From Semisulcospira habei (lineage: Eukaryota; Mollusca; Gastropoda; Semisulcospiridae): a stretch of 64,000 bases of DNA. Positions 33,401 to 46,564 of the stretch are shown here, piece by piece. Each line of letters opens with the position of its first letter. Within the stretch, counting starts at the first letter, position 1. Location: positions 119,222,214 through 119,286,213 of the forward strand of contig BTPG01000002.1 in the NCBI GenBank assembly GCA_036245525.1, in the 5' to 3' direction. Position numbers and translations under genes: made by a program. Below the pieces are notes generated by a model, which saw only the letters and a list, made by a program, of their open reading frames with translations, did not search any database and was not told the DNA's origin.

Positions 33401-36400
33401 GACATTTCCTATAGCACTCATGCTTCATTTTCACTAGAAATAAAAACAGGCTTTTATTCGAGTTGGGATGAATTTTGGGTGTCTGTGAGTATATCATACC
33501 TGGTCATTGGCGGCAGTGTATTCCAGCACAAAGACATTCACAAAGAAACCTGGATCTCACCAGACGGCAACACCAAAAACCAGATAGACTACATCACTAT
33601 CTCTAGGAAATGGAGACGAAGCCTGCAAGACACAAGATCCCAACGAGGGGCAGACGTAGCCTCGGACCACCATTTGGTGATTGGAACCATCAAAGTCAAA
33701 CTACGAGCTTTTAGAGACATAGCCAACCGACCTCACATAAAGTTTAACACCCAGCGGCTGAAGGAGAAAGACTACAGAGACACCTTTTCAACCTCCCTGA
33801 AGAACAGATTTGAAGCCTTGAACTTGGTGACCGAAGAAACACCCCTGGAGGAACACTGGAGCTCCTTAAGAGACACACTGATAGGCACATGCGAAGAAGT
33901 GCTGGGTAAAAGAGAATGGACAACCAAGGAATGGCTCTCTAGTGACACATAGGCAGATGATAAAGAATAGAAGAGAAATCAAGCAACATATCAACAGCAA
34001 CAAGAATGAAGTGGAAAAGAAAACTCTTTGAGATAAATTTACCCAAATAAACAAAGTCAAGAAAAGTGCCAGGAAAGACAAGAGGCTCTTTTATGACGCC
34101 CTAGCGACAGAGGCGGAGCAGGCAGCAGAAAAGAGGGACCTCAGCACTCTGTACAAGGTCACCAGGACCCTCTCAACCAAAAAGACGAACGTGGACAAAC
34201 CAGTTAAAGACAGAGAAGGAAACCCCATCAGCAAAGAGCAAGACCAAAGACAACGATGGGCTGAACACTTTGGGGAACTTTTAAATCAACCCCCACTGTC
34301 AGTGAGACCAGACATCCCCCCTGCAAACGTATCGTTACATTGTTGTGTAATGTTCTGTGCATCTACTGTGGGAAATCAGGGTATTTACCCGACCACATAT
34401 AGTAGCGCACCTTCATGTTTGTGTATGTATGTTTCTCCTGCCTACTTCCTAAGTTCCGGAGAAAGACATGGGTTATATAAGAGACCTGATCCATTCTTAT
34501 TTAGGAATGGAAATGATTGTCTTATTCTATACCTGCGTATTTCTCTGTGGGCTGGCGATTGGGTGCCTGATAGGCGGGGGCAGGGGATCTAACTGTTGTC
34601 TGTCCAGCGCTGTGATTCCCCTTGGTTTGAGTACTGACAATTCTGCCAGCGCTAGCCTCACCTATCTGGTTTGTGAGTATCATGTATAACTCGAGGCAAA
34701 ATTTGTATCGTTACATTGTTGTGTAATGTTCTGTGCATCTACTGTGGGAAATCAGGGTATTTACCCGACCACATATAGTAGCGCACCTTCATGTTTGTGT
34801 ATGTATGTTTCTCCTGCCTACTTCCTAAGTTCCGGAGAAAGACATGGGTTATATAAGAGACCTGATCCATTCTTATTTAGGAATGGAAATGATTGTCTTA
34901 TTCTATACCTGCGTATTTCTCTGTGGGCTGGCGATTGGGTGCCTGATAGGCGGGGGCAGGGGATCTAACTGTTGTCTGTCCAGCGCTGTGATTCCCCTTG
35001 GTTTGAGTACTGACAATTCTGCCAGCGCTAGCCTCACCTATCTGGTTTGTGAGTATCATGTATAACTCGAGGCAAAATTTGTATCGTTACATTGTTGTGT
35101 AATGTTCTGTGCATCTACTGTGGGAAATCAGGGTATTTACCCGACCACATATAGTAGCGCACCTTCATGTTTGTGTATGTATGTTTCTCCTGCCTACTTC
35201 CTAAGTTCCGGAGAAAGACATGGGTTATATAAGAGACCTGATCCATTCTTATTTAGGAATGGAAATGATTGTCTTATTCTATACCTGCGTATTTCTCTGT
35301 GGGCTGGCGATTGGGTGCCTGATAGGCGGGGGCAGGGGATCTAACTGTTGTCTGTCCAGCGCTGTGATTCCCCTTGGTTTGAGTACTGACAATTCTGCCA
35401 GCGCTAGCCTCACCTATCTGGTTTGTGAGTATCATGTATAACTCGAGGCAAAATTTGTATCGTTACATTGTTGTGTAATGTTCTGTGCATCTACTGTGGG
35501 AAATCAGGGTATTTACCCGACCACATATAGTAGCGCACCTTCATGTTTGTGTATGTATGTTTCTCCTGCCTACTTCCTAAGTTCCGGAGAAAGACATGGG
35601 TTATATAAGAGACCTGATCCATTCTTATTTAGGAATGGAAATGATTGTCTTATTCTATACCTGCGTATTTCTCTGTGGGCTGGCGATTGGGTGCCTGATA
35701 GGCGGGGGCAGGGGATCTAACTGTTGTCTGTCCAGCGCTGTGATTCCCCTTGGTTTGAGTACTGACAATTCTGCCAGCGCTAGCCTCACCTATCTGGTTT
35801 GTGAGTATCATGTATAACTCGAGGCAAAATTTGTATCGTTACATTGTTGTGTAATGTTCTGTGCATCTACTGTGGGAAATCAGGGTATTTACCCGACCAC
35901 ATATAGTAGCGCACCTTCATGTTTGTGTATGTATGTTTCTCCTGCCTACTTCCTAAGTTCCGGAGAAAGACATGGGTTATATAAGAGACCTGATCCATTC
36001 TTATTTAGGAATGGAAATGATTGTCTTATTCTATACCTGCGTATTTCTCTGTGGGCTGGCGATTGGGTGCCTGATAGGCGGGGGCAGGGGATCTAACTGT
36101 TGTCTGTCCAGCGCTGTGATTCCCCTTGGTTTGAGTACTGACAATTCTGCCAGCGCTAGCCTCACCTATCTGGTTTGTGAGTATCATGTATAACTCGAGG
36201 CAAAATTTGTATCGTTACATTGTTGTGTAATGTTCTGTGCATCTACTGTGGGAAATCAGGGTATTTACCCGACCACATATAGTAGCGCACCTTCATGTTT
36301 GTGTATGTATGTTTCTCCTGCCTACTTCCTAAGTTCCGGAGAAAGACATGGGTTATATAAGAGACCTGATCCATTCTTATTTAGGAATGGAAATGATTGT

Positions 36401-39400
36401 CTTATTCTATACCTGCGTATTTCTCTGTGGGCTGGCGATTGGGTGCCTGATAGGCGGGGGCAGGGGATCTAACTGTTGTCTGTCCAGCGCTGTGATTCCC
36501 CTTGGTTTGAGTACTGACAATTCTGCCAGCGCTAGCCTCACCTATCTGGTTTGTGAGTATCATGTATAACTCGAGGCAAAATTTGTATCGTTACATTGTT
36601 GTGTAATGTTCTGTGCATCTACTGTGGGAAATCAGGGTATTTACCCGACCACATATAGTAGCGCACCTTCATGTTTGTGTATGTATGTTTCTCCTGCCTA
36701 CTTCCTAAGTTCCGGAGAAAGACATGGGTTATATAAGAGACCTGATCCATTCTTATTTAGGAATGGAAATGATTGTCTTATTCTATACCTGCGTATTTCT
36801 CTGTGGGCTGGCGATTGGGTGCCTGATAGGCGGGGGCAGGGGATCTAACTGTTGTCTGTCCAGCGCTGTGATTCCCCTTGGTTTGAGTACTGACAATTCT
36901 GCCAGCGCTAGCCTCACCTATCTGGTTTGTGAGTATCATGTATAACTCGAGGCAAAATTTGTATCGTTACATTGTTGTGTAATGTTCTGTGCATCTACTG
37001 TGGGAAATCAGGGTATTTACCCGACCACAAATAGTAGCGCACCTTCATGTTTGTGTATGTATGTTTCTCCTGCCTACTTCCTAAGTTCCGGAGAAAGACA
37101 TGGGTTATATAAGAGACCTGATCCATTCTTATTTAGGAATGGAAATGATTGTCTTATTCTATACCTGCGTATTTCTCTGTGGGCTGGCGATTGGGTGCCT
37201 GATAGGCGGGGGCAGGGGATCTAACTGTTGTCTGTCCAGCGCTGTGATTCCCCTTGGTTTGAGTACTGACAATTCTGCCAGCGCTAGCCTCACCTATCTG
37301 GTTTGTGAGTATCATGTATAACTCGAGGCAAAATTTGTATCGTTACATTGTTGTGTAATGTTCTGTGCATCTACTGTGGGAAATCAGGGTATTTACCCGA
37401 CCACATATAGTAGCGCACCTTCATGTTTGTGTATGTATGTTTCTCCTGCCTACTTCCTAAGTTCCGGAGAAAGACATGGGTTATATAAGAGACCTGATCC
37501 ATTCTTATTTAGGAATGGAAATGATTGTCTTATTCTATACCTGCGTATTTCTCTGTGGGCTGGCGATTGGGTGCCTGATAGGCGGGGGCAGGGGATCTAA
37601 CTGTTGTCTGTCCAGCGCTGTGATTCCCCTTGGTTTGAGTACTGACAATTCTGCCAGCGCTAGCCTCACCTATCTGGTTTGTGAGTATCATGTATAACTC
37701 GAGGCAAAATTTGTATCGTTACATTGTTGTGTAATGTTCTGTGCATCTACTGTGGGAAATCAGGGTATTTACCCGACCACATATAGTAGCGCACCTTCAT
37801 GTTTGTGTATGTATGTTTCTCCTGCCTACTTCCTAAGTTCCGGAGAAAGACATGGGTTATATAAGAGACCTGATCCATTCTTATTTAGGAATGGAAATGA
37901 TTGTCTTATTCTATACCTGCGTATTTCTCTGTGGGCTGGCGATTGGGTGCCTGATAGGCGGGGGCAGGGGATCTAACTGTTGTCTGTCCAGCGCTGTGAT
38001 TCCCCTTGGTTTGAGTACTGACAATTCTGCCAGCGCTAGCCTCACCTATCTGGTTTGTGAGTATCATGTATAACTCGAGGCAAAATTTGTATCGTTACAT
38101 TGTTGTGTAATGTTCTGTGCATCTACTGTGGGAAATCAGGGTATTTACCCGACCACATATAGTAGCGCACCTTCATGTTTGTGTATGTATGTTTCTCCTG
38201 CCTACTTCCTAAGTTCCGGAGAAAGACATGGGTTATATAAGAGACCTGATCCATTCTTATTTAGGAATGGAAATGATTGTCTTATTCTATACCTGCATAT
38301 TTCTCTGTGGGCTGGCGATTGGGTGCCTGATAGGCGGGGGCAGGGGATCTAACTGTTGTCTGTCCAGCGCTGTGATTCCCCTTGGTTTGAGTACTGACAA
38401 TTCTGCCAGCGCTAGCCTCACCTATCTGGTTTGTGAGTATCATGTATAACTCGAGGCAAAATTTGTATCGTTACATTGTTGTGTAATGTTCTGTGCATCT
38501 ACTGTGGGAAATCAGGGTATTTACCCGACCACATATAGTAGCGCACCTTCATGTTTGTGTATGTATGTTTCTCCTGCCTACTTCCTAAGTTCCGGAGAAA
38601 GACATGGGTTATATAAGAGACCTGATCCATTCTTATTTAGGAATGGAAATGATTGTCTTATTCTATACCTGCGTATTTCTCTGTGGGCTGGCGATTGGGT
38701 GCCTGATAGGCGGGGGCAGGGGATCTAACTGTTGTCTGTCCAGCGCTGTGATTCCCCTTGGTTTGAGTACTGACAATTCTGCCAGCGCTAGCCTCACCTA
38801 TCTGGTTTGTGAGTATCATGTATAACTCGAGGCAAAATTTGTATCGTTACATTGTTGTGTAATGTTCTGTGCATCTACTGTGGGAAATCAGGGTATTTAC
38901 CCGACCACATATAGTAGCGCACCTTCATGTTTGTGTATGTATGTTTCTCCTGCCTACTTCCTAAGTTCCGGAGAAAGACATGGGTTATATAAGAGACCTG
39001 ATCCATTCTTATTTAGGAATGGAAATGATTGTCTTATTCTATACCTGCGTATTTCTCTGTGGGCTGGCGATTGGGTGCCTGATAGGCGGGGGCAGGGGAT
39101 CTAACTGTTGTCTGTCCAGCGCTGTGATTCCCCTTGGTTTGAGTACTAGCACCGCTCAAAGTCGACACCAACCCTCCCGCGAAAGCAGAAATCCTAAAAG
39201 CCTTGAAGACCCTGAAAAATGGGAAAGCAGCCGGCCCAGATGGAATTCCGCCAGAGGCGCTCAAGGTAGACCTTTCAGTGACAGTCAACATGCTGCTGCC
39301 TCTACTGCAGAAGGTCTGGAAGGAAGGAAGAGTACCAGCACAGTGGAAAAAGGGACACCTGGTAAAACTTCCCAAGAAAGGAGACCTAGGATCCTGCAAG

Positions 39401-41658
39401 AACTGGCGCGGCATCATGCTACTGTCAGTACCTGGCAAAGTACTGACCCGCATTATCCTCGACCGGCTGAAAGATGCAGTGGACGAAAAACTTAGACCAG
39501 AACAAGCTGGCTTCAGGAAAGACAAGTCGTGTACAGACCAAATAGCAATGCTCCGAATCATCATCGAACAATCCTTGGAGTGGCAGTCGACGCTGTACCT
39601 CAACTTCATCGACTTTCGCCAAGCGTTCGATAGTGTAGACAGAGAAACCATCTGGCAGCTCCTCCACCACTATGGAATCCCTCAGAGCTTCATTACCCTG
39701 ATCCAGCAACTTTATGAAGGCGCCACCTGCCAAGTTATCCACAATGGCAAACTGACAGAGGACTTTGAGGTGAAAACAGGAGTCCGACAAGGATGCATGC
39801 TCTCCCCAATGATCTTCCTGTTAGTGGTCGACTGGGTGATGAGACAGGCAACTAAAGCAGGAAAAACAGGAATCCAATGGTCCCTGAATCAGTTTCTTGA
39901 GGACCTGGACTTTGCGGACGACTTTGCCTGATGTCCCAGAAATACCAACATATGCAACAGAAAACAGATAACCTGGCCCAAAAAGCATCCCAGACTGGAC
40001 TGCAAATCAACCTGGAAAAGACAGAAACCATGACCTTGTTCAAGAAGCAGCAGAAGCTAATCACCCTTGGAGACAGCGAGCTGAAAGAAGTTACCTCTTT
40101 CACTTACCTGGGCAGCATTGTATCAGCAACAGGTGGTTCTGACGAAGACATCAAAGCCAGAATCGGGAAAGCGAGATACGCCTTCATTACCCTGAGACCA
40201 GTCTGGAGGTCAACATCTCTGTCTGTCCGCAACAAGCTACGAATTTTTAACAGCAACGTTAAGTCTGTCCTCCTCTATGGCTCAGAGACCTGGAGAGTCA
40301 CCAACACCCTAACCAACAAGATCCAAGTATTCGTCAACGGCTGCCTTCGCAACATACTGAAGATCAGGTGGACAGACAAAATAAAGAATACCGATTTGTG
40401 GCAGCGGACAAACCAAGATCCCATCGACCAGCAGATTGCCAGGCGGAAATGGCGATGGATAGGACACACCCTGCGGAAACCCCCACAGGACATCACCCGG
40501 CAAGCTTTGCAGTGGAACCCCCAAGGAAAGAGACGGGTCGGTCGCCCTAAGACCACCTGGAGGCGATCCTGTGAAGAAGAAATAAGAGCTGCAACCTGTC
40601 GTGGGGTGAACTGAAAAAGGCTGCCCAGAACCGAGTGCGCTGGAGGACTGTTACAGAGGCCCTTTGTTCCACGAGGATTCCAAGGAATTAAGCAAGCAAG
40701 TAAGCAAGTGAGTATATCGAGGGTTGACTGCCGAAAAGCAGTATCTTGCTTTTTCCTAGTTTTGCAGGAGACGCTTTTGAAATTTTGGACCTACTTTGAA
40801 CCTTTCTGTACAATGCAAGAATTTAAGATGCCCCTCAAAATTTTACAATGTTATTAGGCAGCCTATTTTATTATGCATATCCATGATATTATGGCTATAT
40901 CTAAATTCTGGTTTGAATTATTAAAGAAACCGTAACACGAGTGAAGATACTATATGTCTGGCAATCGGAAAGGCGATAAATAATGGCAGCAGAAACACCG
41001 TATCTCAACATACGAGAACCTTTCACTGACAGAGCCTGCAAAGTGTTGACTGCCGAAACACCGTATCTCAACATACGACAACCTTTTGCTGACAGATCCT
41101 GCAAAGTGTTGACTGCCGAAACACCGTATCTTAACATACGACAACCTTTTGCTAACAGATCCTGCAAAGTGGTGACTGCCGAAACACTGTATCTCAACAT
41201 ACGACAACCTTTTGCTGACAAATCCTGCAAAGTGTTGACTGCCGAAACCACGTATCTTCACATGGCTCCCTCACTGTGTTAGAAAACCAAAGGTTTCAGA
41301 GGGGAAGCGGGCAGCCAGATTCATGTAAATTGTTCTACTTGGCATCTGCCGTGAACAAAGTACACAGAAAGCGTGTCTAGAAAATGATTTATTTTAAACT
41401 AACACTATTCCGCAGGTAATTCTCCAGCCTGTCGTTCGCGATTTCTGTTTTACTATTTGAAGTATTTGGCGATAATGCATTAGAAAAGCATTTATTTAGA
41501 CACATTATACGTACTCATAGCACACTGATTTGACTTATTTTTAATTGGTAGAGTCGCTATACTGCCAGTACGTTGAAGACAATTATTGTGGAAAATCACG
41601 TTATGTGGCAACCATGCAACTCTCACAATACATTAACAAAACATAATCAAATGTATGT

Positions 41659-41704
<46 letters not shown>

Positions 41705-44700
41705 GAATATTTATTCAGGATAAAGCTATTAGGCAACTCAATGCCTGTCTTACAAGCTGTCCTGTAAACAAACAACATAACAGGAAAATAAACAGAGCAT
41801 GCAAATACTAACAATAATAATAATAATAAGAAGAAGAAGAAGAAGAGGAAGAAAAACTACGGGAAAAAAACGCAATGGAGAATTTGTAACTGCCTCCGAT
41901 GCAAAAAGCAAGAGAACGAAACGCGTGCACAGCATTAATATTATACTATCTAAGACAGTGTCATAGAATCAGCAGCATCAATAGCGTATAGTGACACCGA
42001 CAACACAATAGATGATCAGGTAGCAAATTTAAGGAGAAAGAGAAAAAATTTGACGTTTACGTGTTATCAGCAGAATTATTTTTATATGGCAAACTGTGAA
42101 GTCACGCTGATTGGAAGTGAGTGTGCAATGCACGTTTAAAATGGATTTTATCGCAAAATGATTTAATGTTTAATGGCAATGAGTTCCAGACAGAACTACC
42201 AGAAAATAGAAGGCTTGACTTGTAGAGATCTATCCGTGGGCGGGGTAAGTGAAGCAAGTCATTCCTCGTATGTAGGTGATGCCGAGGGCTGAAGTTAAAT
42301 ATCATGCGCAGATATTCCGGGGCTTGATAATGAAATATTTTGTGCATGAGGACGCATTTGTTAAATTTGAGTTGTTCCTTCAGTGTAAGCAGGCCAAGGG
42401 ATTTTATTTTCTCAGCCGTGGAAATAGGGTTAGGAATAATTAACTTAACTGAACGACGATACAGCGAGTTTAGTTTTTTAAAATGAAGTTCACTGCATTC
42501 GTCCCACAAAGAGGACGCATAGTCACAGTGGCTTTTAATGTGTGCGTGAAAGAACAATGTACAGCACTTTGTACTAAGAATATGTCTAAGTTTAGATAGC
42601 AGAGTGGGCAGTGGGCAGATGTTCACATCTGCACGGGACATAGACGACCCCGCCCTCCACGAGTCGCCTGCTGCCTTGCAGGCCTGGCCGCTTGGCTGCG
42701 GAAAGGCTAAGGGAGGAAACCCCTGACATCAAAGCCCCCGTGTCTCCGGGGAAGGCTTTTGAGCCAGAGACTAGGACAAGGACAGTCTGATATAAAACCT
42801 ACGACCCGAGGACCTCGATGCCATCGTCCCAGCTTGCTAGGCCATGGCAGATGAACCAAGGGTTTAAAGGGTGGGGCCAGTACTGCGCACACTGCACTCC
42901 ACCAAAAAGCTCCACTGCGCAGGCTTTAGGAAACGTCCACGGACCATGACACTGACCATTCCAAGTCCTGTAGCGATGGGCGAGGGGCGAAACGGCAGGT
43001 GAAAGATGTCACTGGAAGCCGCAGTCTCAAACCTGCATGCAGGCGGTTCAGGATATTGGTCGCCTGATGTTGACCTGGGGATGACAACATCACTCGGCAC
43101 ACCCTGAACGACCAAGCAGCCTTCTCTAGGGACAGCACTGCTTGCTCCACACGGAGAGGGGCCTAGAAAAGGTGGCCTAACCAAAGCTCGTCCCCTCGCA
43201 ACCCCAGTTGGCTAGCCGCGGTCAACGGGCATCTTCTCCTGCGGTCAAAAAACAAGAAAGAATAACGGATCCACTCTCATGACGACCACGACCGGACTCA
43301 ATGTAGCATGCTGGAACGTCCGAACCATGCTCGACAAAGCAGACAGCGGACGCCCTGAACGTCGCTCCGCCCTCATTGCCCATGAATTGCGGAGGTTAAA
43401 CATCGACATCGCCGCGCTCAGCGAAGTACGCCTTCCGGACGAAGGCAGCCTCCAAGAACTTGGTGCTGGGTACACCCTCTACTGGTCAGGCAGGCCTGCA
43501 TCAGAAAGACGGCTCTCAGGCGTGGGTTTCATGGTCAAGACATCCATTGCGACTAAGCTGGAAAACCTACCAACGGGCCACTCAGATCGCATCATGTCCA
43601 TGCGCCTCCCACTGAGACACCAGCAACACGTCACCCTTCTCAGTGTGTACTCCCCAACCCTCCTGGCAGAGCCTGCTGAAAAGGACAAGTTTTACACTGA
43701 CCTGCGCAGCCTCCTACAGAGTACCCCAGCAGACGACAAAGTCATCATCCTTGGCGACTTCAACGCCAGAGTGGGCCAGGACTCTGAAGCCTGGAAAGGA
43801 GTCCTCGGCAAGCATGGCGTGGGGAACTGCAATGACAATGGCCGCCTACTGTTGGAGTTCTGTGCGGAGCAGCAACTGGTCATCACCAACACTACTTTTC
43901 AGCAAAAGGACAGTCGAAAGACCACCTGGATGCATCCTCGCTCCAAACACTGGCACCTTATCGACTATGTCCTAGTGCGTCAGAGGGACCGCAGTGACGT
44001 CCTCCTCACCAGAGTGATGCCCAGCGCAGAGTGCCACACTGACCACCGCCTTGTCCGCTGCAAACTCAGGCTCCACTTCAAGCCAAAACCCAAGAAATGG
44101 GGGCCCCCCAAGAAAAAGCTTGATGTTGCCAGCCTTCAGCGTGATGATGTGAAAGCTGCCTTTCAGACAGATTTACAGCGCAGGCTCAAAGACACAGCGG
44201 ACCCAGTAGACTCCTCCCCTGAAACACTTTGGGAACAACTAAAAACTGCTATTGCAAAATCCTCTGCAGAAGTCTTGGGTTTCGCCAGAAAGAAGAACAA
44301 AGACTGGTTTGACGAAAACGATGTAGAGATCCAGGAACACCTAGCAAAAAAAAGAGCCGCCCATCAGGCTCACCTAGCCCAGCCTTCCTGCCCTGTGAAG
44401 AAGTCTGCCTTCCGCCTCGTCTGCAGCAGTCTCCAGCGCAAGCTCAGAGATCTCCAGAATGAGTGGTGGACCAGACTTGCACAGAGGACCCAGCTTTGCG
44501 CTGACAATGGTGACTACAGGGGTTTCTACGAAGCACTGAAAGCAGTGTATGGCCCCAGGCACCTGGTACAAAGTCCCCTGCGAAGCGCGAACGGCCAGGC
44601 ACTCCTCACAGATAATACCTCCATCTTGAACCGCTGGTCGGAATACTTTCAGAGCCTCTTCAGCGCTGAGCGCACTGTTCAAGAAGCAGTCGTCCTACAA

Positions 44701-46528
44701 ATCCCACACCTCCCAGTAAAGGTTGAATTGGACGAACCGCCCACCGCTGAAGAGACCCTCAAAGCCATCCATCAGCTCAAGAGTGGCAAAGCAGCAGGCA
44801 TTGATGGAATACCGCCAGAGATCTGGAAACATGGAGGCACAGCACTGCACAACAAGCTCCATGACCTCTTTCTCTGCTGCTGGGAGGAAGGAACACTACC
44901 AAAAGATCTCCGTGATGCAGTCGTTATCACCCTGTACAAGAACAAAGGCGAGAAGTCTGACTGTTCCAACTACCGGGGAATTACCCTGCTGTCCATTGCT
45001 GGCAAAATCCTTGCAAGGCTGCTCCTGAATCGGCTGGTACCTGCCATCGCTGAAGACCAACTCCCAGAGGGCCAGTGTGGCTTCAGAGCAAACAGGAGCA
45101 CCACCGATATGGTCTTCGTGCTGAGACAGCTACAGGAGAAGTGCCGCGAGCAGAACAAAGGGCTGTACGTAACGTTTGTCGACCTAACAAAAGCGTTCGA
45201 CACTGTGAGCAGGCAAGGCATGTGGCAGATCCTGGAGCGACTTGGCTGTCCCCCAAAGTTCCTCAACATGATTGTCCAGCTACACGAGGACCAGCAAGGC
45301 CAGGTCAGACTCAACAATGACCTCTCAGAACCATTCCCTATTCTCAACGGTGTAAAGCAGGGCTGCGTGCTGGCACCGACCCTCTTCACCATCTTTTTTA
45401 GCATGATGTTGAAGCAGGCCACAGTGGACCTCGATGATGACGATGCAGTGTACATCAGGTATCGTCTCGATGGCAGCCTGTTTAACCTCAGACGACTGCA
45501 GGCCCACACGAAAACCCTAGACCAACTGATTCGCGAGCTGCTTTTTGCTGATGATGCTGCCCTCGTTGCACACACAGAGAGAGCCCTGCAGCGCATCACG
45601 TCTTGCTTCGCAGATGCTGCCCAGCTCTTTGGACTCGAGGTCAGTCTTAAAAAGACAGAGGTCCTCCATCAGCCGGCACCCAAGACAGTGTACCGCCCTC
45701 CTCACATCACCATCGGCGAGTCTGAACTAAAGTCAGTTCACCAGTTTACTTACCTTGGCTGCATTATCACGTCGGACGCCAAGCTGGACAAGGAGCTTGA
45801 CAGCAGGCTGGCAAAAGCGAACAGCGCTTTCGGGCGACTTTTCAAGCGGGTGTGGCACAATCAGCAGCTGAAAACAGGCACCAAGATCAGCGTGTACAGA
45901 GCTGTGGTCCTCACCACCCTGCTGTATGGTTCCGAGTCCTGGGCCCTCTACCGCAGCCAACTACGACTCCTCGAACGCTTCCACCAGCGCTGCCTGCGTA
46001 CCATCCTGGGCATTCACTGGAGTGACTATGTCACCAACGTCGAGGTCCTTGAACGGGCTGAAACTGTGAGCATCGAGGCTTTGCTGCTGCGGACACAGCT
46101 CCGCTGGGCGGGGCATGTCTCCAGGATGGAGGATCATCGCCTACCAAAGATCACCCTGTTCGGCGAGCTTGCTACTGGACACCGTGACAGAGGGGCACCA
46201 AAGAAGAGATACAAAGACTGTCTCAAGAAGTCACTTAGTGCCTGCCAAATCGACCACCACCAGTGGTCTTCGCTTGCTGCGGACCGTGACACCTGGCGCT
46301 CCACCATTTACAAGGCAGCTGTCTCCTTTGAGGACTCTCACAGAGCTAGCCTTAAGGACAAGCGGCTCAGGAGAAAAAACAGAGATGCCGCAGCTCAGAA
46401 CCCTGGCCATACCTTCCCCTGCAGCCACTGCGGTCGAACCTGCCTGTCTCGGATTGGCCTCCGCAGCCACGAACAAGCCTGCAGACGTCGTGGGCAACTC
46501 CTATAAAATCTTCGTTCGCGAAGTCAAG

Positions 46529-46564
<36 letters not shown>

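Larger units (their letters stand above)
33496..40707 (+). mobile_element. 5'-truncated RTE retrotransposon, split by a satellite array
   Basis: Flanked by an 11-bp target-site duplication GTGAGTATATC at 33485-33495 and 40708-40718. It ends in a (CAAG)n-like tail. Without the array it is about 2.4 kb, starting inside the endonuclease domain. It belongs to the same broad group as the element at 25468-28756 but to a clearly different subfamily. The right duplication overlaps the first five bases of the TIR at 40714, so it inserted at the edge of that DNA transposon. Confidence 0.92.

Noticed and set aside
34332..39146. Repeated small ORFs (80 and 73 codons) in every 376-bp unit, one with a hydrophobic segment
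   Set aside because: Two overlapping frames are open in every copy simply because the copies are identical. The diverged solo copy at 30685-31038 does not keep the frames, so there is no sign of coding selection.
34332..39146. Hammerhead ribozyme / retrozyme interpretation of the tandem units
   Set aside because: Unit size and tandem form would fit, but I found no CTGANGA and GAAA core arrangement on either strand of the unit.
34332..39146. CRISPR-like array
   Set aside because: Units are long and contiguous with no unique spacers, and the genome is clearly eukaryotic.
40901..41282. Repetitive 21-residue-period ORFs on both strands of the 63-bp array
   Set aside because: They are open on both strands at once, a consequence of unit length divisible by three, and lie in a transposon arm.
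42650..46560. Target-site duplication for the zinc-finger retroelement
   Set aside because: No convincing direct repeat was found. The 3' side is blurred by (GA)n and the 5' limit is not exact.
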